Positions 6,552-12,900 of a stretch of 18,718 nucleotides of DNA are shown here, one piece after another. The notes under the pieces are model-generated. The model was not told the origin of the DNA and did no database searches. It saw only the letters and a list, made by a program, of their open reading frames with translations. The position numbers and the translations under genes were made by a program. Origin of the DNA: UBA1732 sp045114455 (GTDB taxonomy: Bacteria > Verrucomicrobiota > Lentisphaeria > Victivallales > UBA1829); the NCBI GenBank assembly GCA_045114455.1, contig JBGUKN010000076.1, forward strand, positions 1-18,718. Direction: 5' to 3'. Position 1 is the stretch's first letter, and every line of letters begins with the position of its first letter.

Positions 6552-6776
6552 ATCCATATCCGGGAAAAAACGGATCCTTTGACGGTATCCGACGGAAAAA
6601 AGAAAAAACAGCCTCACACTCAAAATCTGTCAGCATCTCGAAAACCACAATGGGAAAACACGATTGTGTTTGTCAAAAGACGTTGGAGAGGCAAAAAAAC
6701 GAAAGGGCGATCAGGAGATGACCGATTTGCGGGAGTATGGGGACAGAAACAGCTCACCCTTTTTGAGCAAAAAAAG

Positions 6777-6862
6777 TGGTGCCGACGAAAGGACTTGAAC
6801 CTTCACCCTCGTGAAAGGACTGCGACCTGAACGCAGCGCGTCTGCCATTCCGCCACGTCGGC
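6777..6862 (-). tRNA. tRNA-Leu (anticodon CAG), CCA encoded
   Basis: The minus strand folds as a class II tRNA. The acceptor stem GCCGACG/CGTCGGC, the D arm with GGCGGAATGGCAGACGC, and the anticodon stem CTGCG/CGCAG enclosing TTCAGGT give anticodon CAG, which reads CUG. A long variable arm follows, and then the T arm GAAGG-TTCAAGT-CCTTT. The discriminator is A and CCA is encoded (6779-6777). The long variable arm and the A discriminator both fit leucine. A run of seven T follows almost at once. It has its own promoter and is divergent from recJ. Confidence 0.96.
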
Positions 6863-6869
6863 AACCGGA

Positions 6870-6886
6870 CGGCTGTTTTTCAGCCG
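6870..6886 (-). other. Hairpin in the 5' leader of pre-tRNA-Leu
   Basis: CGGCTG and CAGCCG pair perfectly around AAAAA on the minus strand. The stem sits between the predicted transcription start (near 6888) and the mature tRNA 5' end at 6862, so it would form at the extreme 5' end of the precursor removed by RNase P. Confidence 0.5.
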
Positions 6887-6894
6887 GAGTAAAT

Positions 6895-6923
6895 ACTATA
6901 GCGCAAACCCGAAGGAAAATCAA
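6895..6923 (-). promoter_or_regulatory. Promoter of tRNA-Leu
   Basis: On the minus strand TTGATT (6923-6918) and TATAGT (6900-6895) are separated by exactly 17 bp. The element GTTTCGAGCTTGATT that includes the -35 recurs with one change in the frr promoter. It is back to back with the recJ promoter about 40 bp away. Confidence 0.75.
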
Positions 6924-6964
6924 GCTCGAAACGAAAAAAAACTGTGATTTTTTTCCCTTTTGGG

Positions 6965-6992
6965 TTGATGTTTCTTTTTTTTGCATTATATT
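6965..6992 (+). promoter_or_regulatory. Promoter of recJ
   Basis: TTGATG (6965-6970) and TATATT (6987-6992) are 16 bp apart, with a run of eight T inside the spacer. Transcription would start near 6999 and leave a leader of about 30 nt. Confidence 0.55.
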
Positions 6993-7030
6993 TAGAGTGT
7001 GTTTTCGTAATCAAAAACAAGAAGAAGGCA

Positions 7031-8749
7031 ATGGAAAACAAAATATGGAGATGTTCTTCCGACGGTAAAGAAAACATTGTCGACAGATTGACCCGCGAGT
7101 CAGGCGTGATGCGCTCCGTGGCGCTTTATCTGGCTTCGAGAGGCATCACTCCCGAGACGCTCGGCCGCTATTTGAACGCGACCTTCGCCGATCTGAGTGA
7201 TCCTTTCCGGTTTGTCGGCATAGAAATTGCCGTCCAGCGGCTTTGGCAGGCGATCAAGAACCGTGAACGCATCCTCATCCACGGGGACTACGACACGGAC
7301 GGAATCACGGCCACGGCGCTGCTGTCGTGGGTCCTCGAACGCAACGGGGGCCTGGTCACTTCATTCCTGCCGCACCGGTTCGACGACGGGTACGGATTCA
7401 CGCCCGACTCGCTCCTGAAGGCTCTGGAGACGGTGCCCGGCGGGAAATGCGGCGTGCTCGTCACGGTCGACTGCGGGATCAACAGCGCGGAGGCCGTCCA
7501 GAAGGCCAAGGAGCTCGGCATCGACGTCATCATCACGGACCACCACGAGCCCGCGGACGAGCTGCCCGAAGCGCTCGCCACCATTAATCCGAAGCTCGAC
7601 CCGGTCGGGCTGGACGACCTGCTGCATCTGGCTGGCGTCGGCGTGGCGTTCAAGCTTTCCCATGCGTTCGTGATCTACGGTCGCGCCCACAACGAGGGCG
7701 GCTACACGACCGACATGCAGGAGGTGCTGGACTTCGTCGCGCTCGGCACCGTGGCCGACATCGTGCCTCTGCTCGGCGAAAACCGCATCCTCGTCAAGTA
7801 CGGCATGGAAATGCTCAAGAAGCAGCTCCGGCCCGGCGTCAACGCGCTGATCCAGCATGCCAAGGTCGATGCGAACATCCAGCCGTCCGACATCACGTTC
7901 AAGCTCGCGCCGCGCCTCAATGCCGCCGGCCGCCTGGGCAACGCCTCGTCCGCGCTCGCCCTCATGACCGCCGACAACATCGTGGACGCCTACGAATACG
8001 CCGCGAAGCTCGACGAGTTCAACCAGCGCCGCCAGGCGAAGGAGCAGGAGATCTTCCTCCAGGCGAAGGCCCAGGTGGAAAGCGCGCCCGGATTCGCCTC
8101 CAACATGTCGATCATCGCCGCCGGCGAGAACTGGCACCAGGGCGTCATCGGCATCGTCGCCTCGCGTTTCGCGCGCGACTACAACCGTCCGACCATCGTC
8201 CTCACGATCATCGGCAACGAGGCGCACGGCTCCGGACGCAGCGTCGGCACGCTCAATCTTATCAAGATCCTGTCCCGCTGCTCCCATCTGCTGACCCGGT
8301 ACGGCGGACACCCGATGGCCGTCGGCCTCGGCATGAACAAGGACAAGATCGCCGAGTTCCAGCAGGAGTTCGAGAAGTGCGTGAGGGAGGAGGCCAAGCC
8401 GTCCGACCTGACCAACTACATCAACTACGACGGCGTCGTGCGGCTGGACGAGCTCAACGAGGAATTCTTCCACTACCACGGCATGCTCGGTCCCTTCGGA
8501 CACGGCAATCCGCAGCCGCTCTACCTGATCCGCGGCCTGGAGATCACGCGCCTGATGCCGATCCGCCCCGTCCACACGAAGGGCGTCTTCACGGACGAAT
8601 ACGGCAGCTCCTGCGACTTCATCGCGTTCAACAAGCACATGGACATGGGAATGCGCTGGGACGTCATCGCCCAGCCCCAGATCAACGAATACTACGGCGA
8701 ACGCAAACGCCAGCTTCAGGTGATCGACTTCAGGCCGTCCGCCGAATAG
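7031..8749 (+). CDS. recJ: Single-stranded-DNA-specific 5'-3' exonuclease RecJ
   Basis: RecJ degrades single-stranded DNA 5' to 3' in RecF-pathway recombination, mismatch repair and replication-fork processing. The 572-residue length is typical. DHH-family metal-binding motifs are intact: GDYDTDGITA (D86, D88, D90), VTVDCGINS (D147), ITDHHEP (D170-H171-H172) and ALGTVADIVPL (D243). The DHHA1 part has GENWHQGVIGIVASR and GGHPMAVGLGM (G425-G426-H427), followed by the C-terminal OB-like region. The ATG at 7031 is chosen because the N-terminal KIWRC segment fits the family and lies after the promoter. Its GAAGAAGG ribosome site is unusually close. An upstream in-frame start near 6944 would lie before the promoter and adds an implausible hydrophobic leader. 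The gene is convergent with frr. Confidence 0.96.
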   Translation: MENKIWRCSSDGKENIVDRLTRESGVMRSVALYLASRGITPETLGRYLNATFADLSDPFRFVGIEIAVQRLWQAIKNRERILIHGDYDTDGITATALLSWVLERNGGLVTSFLPHRFDDGYGFTPDSLLKALETVPGGKCGVLVTVDCGINSAEAVQKAKELGIDVIITDHHEPADELPEALATINPKLDPVGLDDLLHLAGVGVAFKLSHAFVIYGRAHNEGGYTTDMQEVLDFVALGTVADIVPLLGENRILVKYGMEMLKKQLRPGVNALIQHAKVDANIQPSDITFKLAPRLNAAGRLGNASSALALMTADNIVDAYEYAAKLDEFNQRRQAKEQEIFLQAKAQVESAPGFASNMSIIAAGENWHQGVIGIVASRFARDYNRPTIVLTIIGNEAHGSGRSVGTLNLIKILSRCSHLLTRYGGHPMAVGLGMNKDKIAEFQQEFEKCVREEAKPSDLTNYINYDGVVRLDELNEEFFHYHGMLGPFGHGNPQPLYLIRGLEITRLMPIRPVHTKGVFTDEYGSSCDFIAFNKHMDMGMRWDVIAQPQINEYYGERKRQLQVIDFRPSAE

Positions 8750-8820
8750 CACTGCAGGCAGTGACGCAGCAGTGACGGGCTCACGCTCCGGCACATGGCA
8801 AGTCAGGGAAAGACGTAAAA

Positions 8821-8857
8821 GCCTCCGACTTCACGAGAAGCCGGAGGCATTCCTTTT
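8821..8857. terminator. Bidirectional terminator between recJ and frr
   Basis: Twelve positions at 8821-8832 pair with 8837-8848 around ACGA with a single A-C mismatch. The plus strand continues ATTCCTTTT; on the minus strand the stem is followed directly by TTTT (8820-8817). Just after recJ lie a CACTGC/GCAGTG hairpin (8750-8763) and two direct copies of GCAGTGACG (8758 and 8769). Confidence 0.75.
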
Positions 8858-8920
8858 AATTCAAACGTGCCGTTGCGAAGCAAGGCACAACTGCCGTGGA
8901 GGGCTTGCCTTCCCGGCCGG

Positions 8921-9484
8921 TCAGACGGTCATGATCTCCTTTTCCTTGTCGGCGCAGACGGCCTCAAGGTTCTTGATGTACTCGTCGGTGAGCTTCTGGA
9001 TCTTGTCGAGAAGTTCCTTGAGTTCATCCTCGTTGATGACGGAGTCCTTTTCCATCTTTTTTGCGGTCTCATTGCCGTCGCGGCGGATGTTGCGGACGGA
9101 GACCTTCGCCTCCTCGCAGCGGGCCTTCACCTGCTTGGTGAGCTGCTGGCGGCGTTCGCCGCTGAGCGGCGGGATGGGCAGGCGGATGACCTTGCCGTCG
9201 TTGAGGGGCGTGATGCCGATATTGGAGGCGATGATGGCCTTTTCGATCTTCGCCAGCGCGGACTTGTCCCACGGCTGGATGGCGATCGTGCGCGCATCGG
9301 GCGTGGAGATGCCTGCCACGTCGCGCAGCTTGGTCGGGGCGCCGTAATAGTCGATCGTGATCGGCTCGACGAGCGCGGTCGACGCCTTGCCGGTGCGGAT
9401 GGCGGAAAAATCGTGTTTCATGGAGTCTTCCGACTTCATCATGCGTTCTTCGAGTTCGTCGAGAAGATTGCTCATTTCGCTCAT
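8921..9484 (-). CDS. frr: Ribosome recycling factor
   Basis: RRF, with EF-G, splits post-termination ribosomes in the cytoplasm. The 187-residue product matches the family in length and pattern: MKHDFSAIRTGKASTALVEP near the N-terminus, IDYYGAPTKLRDVAGISTPDARTIAIQPWD, IGITPLNDGKVIRLPIPPL, and ERRQQLTKQV with EEAKVSVRNIRRDGNE carrying the conserved arginines of the long helical domain. The ATG at 9484 follows AAGGAG at good spacing (about 9499-9494). The second ATG at 9475 is too far from it. The usual neighbours tsf and pyrH are not next to it here. It has its own promoter and so appears monocistronic, and it converges with recJ. Confidence 0.97.
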   Translation of the reverse strand: MSEMSNLLDELEERMMKSEDSMKHDFSAIRTGKASTALVEPITIDYYGAPTKLRDVAGISTPDARTIAIQPWDKSALAKIEKAIIASNIGITPLNDGKVIRLPIPPLSGERRQQLTKQVKARCEEAKVSVRNIRRDGNETAKKMEKDSVINEDELKELLDKIQKLTDEYIKNLEAVCADKEKEIMTV

Positions 9485-9595
9485 GGTATGGATGCTCCTT
9501 CCTGTCGCAAGTTCGGGTTCCGCCCGGATGGATGCCGGGCCTGTTTTCGCGCCGCGGAAAAGACTTCGGACGCGGAGTTTTATGTTTCTGTGAAC

Positions 9596-9623
9596 ACTAT
9601 ACTACCCTTTTCGAAATAATCAA
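9596..9623 (-). promoter_or_regulatory. Promoter of frr
   Basis: On the minus strand TTGATT (9623-9618) and TATAGT (9601-9596) are 16 bp apart. Start near 9589 and a leader of about 105 nt follow. The hexamers equal those of the tRNA-Leu promoter, and the upstream GTTTCGAG is also shared. Confidence 0.7.
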
Positions 9624-9812
9624 CCTCGAAACCGCATTTTTCTCCGATTTTTCCGGTTTCCGCGGGCAAGGGACGCTGCCGAAGCAGTGGGAAAACGGCG
9701 TTCGGAACAGCCGTTCCGGGGCTGCGGCGGAATGCTGTTTCCCGGTTTCAAGACTGGACGCCTCCCGGCCGTATAAATGAGGAAAAATAATGATTTTTCT
9801 TTCTTCTTTCCC
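9624..9812. other. Gap between the divergent frr and giant-repeat-protein promoters
   Basis: No convincing gene is visible in this stretch. It is mixed in composition, with a CGGAAC/GTTCCG hairpin near 9701-9716 and an AT-rich TATAAATGAGG patch near 9771-9781. Short open frames across it lack ribosome sites and recognisable products. Confidence 0.4.
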
Positions 9813-9840
9813 TTGTTTTTTTTTTGATTCAAAGTATAAT
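9813..9840 (+). promoter_or_regulatory. Promoter of the giant repeat-protein gene, with T10 tract in the spacer
   Basis: TTGTTT (9813-9818) and a perfect TATAAT (9835-9840) are 16 bp apart. A homopolymer of ten T (9816-9825) overlaps the -35 and fills half of the spacer. A start near 9847 leaves a leader of about 90 nt. Slippage in the tract would change the -35 to -10 distance. Confidence 0.65.
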
Positions 9841-9845
9841 ATAGG

Positions 9846-9875
9846 CGCATTAGCAGTTTTTTTCTTTCCAATGCG
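9846..9875 (+). other. 5'-terminal stem-loop of the giant repeat-protein mRNA
   Basis: CGCATT (9846-9851) pairs with AATGCG (9870-9875) around an 18-nt loop that contains seven T. It falls at the predicted transcript 5' end, where a terminal stem can protect an mRNA from 5'-end-dependent decay. The ribosome site AGGAGA at 9924-9929 is well downstream. Confidence 0.35.
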
Positions 9876-9936
9876 TTTCCAACCAAACGAATCAGCTGGC
9901 AGGCGGTCTCGCTAAAAAACGGCAGGAGAAACCGAC

Positions 9937-12900
9937 ATGGGACATTTTTATAATTACTGGGACAAAACTCTGGATCAGGCTCTTTGGTCCAGCCTCAACA
10001 CAAATAACCCGACGGAAGTATACTTTGCAGTAATGACCCCTTTGCAGATCTTAAACGAGGTCGACACGAACGACAGCACCGGAGGCGACATGTCGTATAT
10101 GAATTACATGAACTTCCGTGCCTACGATTCGGTGGATTTTACGTCGGATACCAATGAAAGCATCTTTACCCTGCCGGCAACGTTTTCCTGCCTCGACAAC
10201 ACGAGCATGACGAATGTGAAGTTCGCCAGCAGGGGCGCCAGCGGGACCTCCTTGTACGCCTTGGGCACCAATGTGAAGCTGAACAACATCCAGTTCACCG
10301 AAGGCGGTTTTGTCCAGCTCGGCAGCGGCGGGACCGCACAGAAACTGGACGGATTGACCGCCTCCGGGAATTTCGACACGCTCCAGCTCGCGAACAACGC
10401 GGGCGCCACCGCGGAAAACATCAACATCGCCGGAAACATGAACATGCTGAGTGTCGGGGACGGCAATGTGGTGAAAAATGTGGTCATCTCCGGCAATCTC
10501 CTCAGCGCTTACGTCGGAAAAGGCGCGGCCCTGGAGAACTTCTCGGGAAGAATTGCGAACGGGCTCACGGTCAAATCCGGTGGCAAAGTCGTGGTCGGCG
10601 ATGGCGGCAAGCTCGCCGGAAAGATGACGTTCGAAGCCGGCGCCGAATCCGTTGCCGTTGACAAGAGCGCCACGATCGATTTCGACCTGAGGCAGACCAC
10701 GGCGGGCGCGGACCCGCTCCTGAACGATTTCTCGTTTGTCACGGATAACAACCTCTCCTTCACGCTCACGGTCGACGGCACGCAGACGCTCGGCGTCTAC
10801 AAACTGGCGGGGAACGCGGCGGACTTCGGCGGCAGGACCATCACCGTGGTGAACGCCTCCGACGAAACGCTCGGCACGCTCACGCTCACCAGCGGCACGC
10901 AGACGCTCGGCGGCGTGAAGTACACGCTGTTCCTGGACATAACCACCCTCACCGTCGCGGTCGGCGACTTCAATCCCGTCTTCACCGGCGTTGTGGAAAA
11001 CGAGACAAAGGACATCACCATCCCCTGGTCTGCCGTCGATGTGAAGGTCAACGACAAAGGCATCCTCAATGTTCTCAACGGCGGCACGGCAAGCAATACC
11101 ACGGTCAATGCGGGCGGCAGCATGTATGTCTCCAACGGCGGCACGGCGACCGGCGCCACGGTCAACCAGGGCGGCGAAATGTATGTCTCCGCTGGCGGCA
11201 CGGCGACCGGCATCGTGGAAAACGGCGGCTGGGTCGGGGTCGGGGACGGCGCGAACGTGACGTTCTCATCCAATACGTTCTCCGGGCTCGTCCTGCAGGA
11301 CACGCAATCCGCCACGGTCCACTCCGGGACGACCGCGACCGGCACCACGGTCGACGGCGGCAAAATGCATGTCTCCAACGGCGGCATCGCGAATGACACC
11401 ACGGTCAATGCGGGCGGCAGCATGTATATCTCCGGCAACGGCACGGCGGGCAATACCACGGTCGACCAGGGCGGTCTCGTGCGCGTCTTCGATAACGGTT
11501 CCGCGAACAGCACCACGGTCAACGCGGGCGGCAGCATGTATGTCTCCAACGGCGGCAAGGTGTCCGGCGCCACGGTCAACCAGGGCGGCACCCTGTACGT
11601 CTCCAAAGGCGGCTCGGCGCTGGAGGTCGTGGAAAATGGCGGATATTGTGTCTTCTACACAGATGCGACCGTGACGATCGTCCCGAATACGTTCTCCGGG
11701 CTCGTTCTGCAGGACACGCAATCCGCTTCGATCCACTCAGGGACGACCGCGACCGACACCATGGTCGGCGAGGGCTGCCTCTTCGGGGTCCTCGGCGGCA
11801 AGGTGATCGGCGCCACGGTCAACCAGGGCGGCTCATTGAATATCAACTTCGGCGGCACGGCGACCGGCGCCACGGTCAACGCGGGCGGAAAGATCGCCCT
11901 TATGGAGGGCGTTGCAGACAAAACCACAGTCGTTTCCGGCGGTTCCGTCACGGTCTACTCCAGCGGCAGGGCGACCGATCCCACGGTCTGCGAAGGCGGC
12001 ACAGTGGTCCTCAGCTCCGGCGGCAAGCTCACCGGAAAGATGTCGTTCGAAACCGGCGCAAAGCTCCTTGTCGTCGAAACCGGCGCGATCCTGGACTTCG
12101 ACCTCACACGGACTGCCGCCGGCGCGGATGCGCTCGTGAACGACCTGTCGGTCCCCATGAACGCTGCGGATTGGTTCAAGAATCCTATGGATTTCGTCTA
12201 CACGCTCACGGTCGACGGCACGCAGGCGGACGGCAACTACAAGCTCGCGGAAAAAGCGGCGGGCTTCGACAGGACCATCACGGTGAAGAACACCTCCGGC
12301 GAGGAGCTCGGCACGCTCACGGTCAATGGCGATACCCAGGAGATCGACGGCGTGAAATACGCGCTGACGCTTTCCGGCTCCGAACTCTCCGTTCTGATCG
12401 GCGACCCCGTCTTCACCGACATCGTGGAAAGCGGGACAAAGAACATCGCCAGTCCCATGTCCGCCGTCGATGTCACGGTCAACGACAAGGGCATCCTCAA
12501 TATCCTCGACGGCGGCAAGGCGAGCAATACAGAAGTCAACGCGGGCGGCGGAATGGTCGTCTCCGACGGCGGCACGGCGACCGGCGTGACGCTCAACTGC
12601 GGCGGATATCTCGAAATCGATACCGGCGCCTCGGTAACAGACGTTTTGGAAAACGGCGGATATGTGTACATCGAAGACGAAGCTGAGGGAAAACCCACGA
12701 ACGTCACGTTCCTTTCCAATTCGTTCTCCGGGCTTGCGCTGAACGGGACATGGGCTACGGTCCATTCCGGGACCACGGCGACCGACATCGACGTCAACTC
12801 CGCCGGCGTCATGGATATCCTCTCCGGCGGCTCGCTTGCCAATGTCACGGTCAACGCGGGCGGCGAAATAGCTGTCGTTTCGGGCGCGACAGTGCGGCAA

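Noticed and set aside
6752..6776. GCTCA/TGAGC hairpin with adjacent A/T run as a tRNA terminator
   Set aside because: On the minus strand the T run comes before the hairpin, and on the plus strand the hairpin is followed by A, so neither strand shows a standard terminator. The T7 right after CCA may still help release.
7361..8794. 477-residue minus-strand open frame opposite recJ
   Set aside because: Same codon-bias shadow; valine, aspartate and glycine rich without motifs, covering the conserved RecJ motifs and the terminator.
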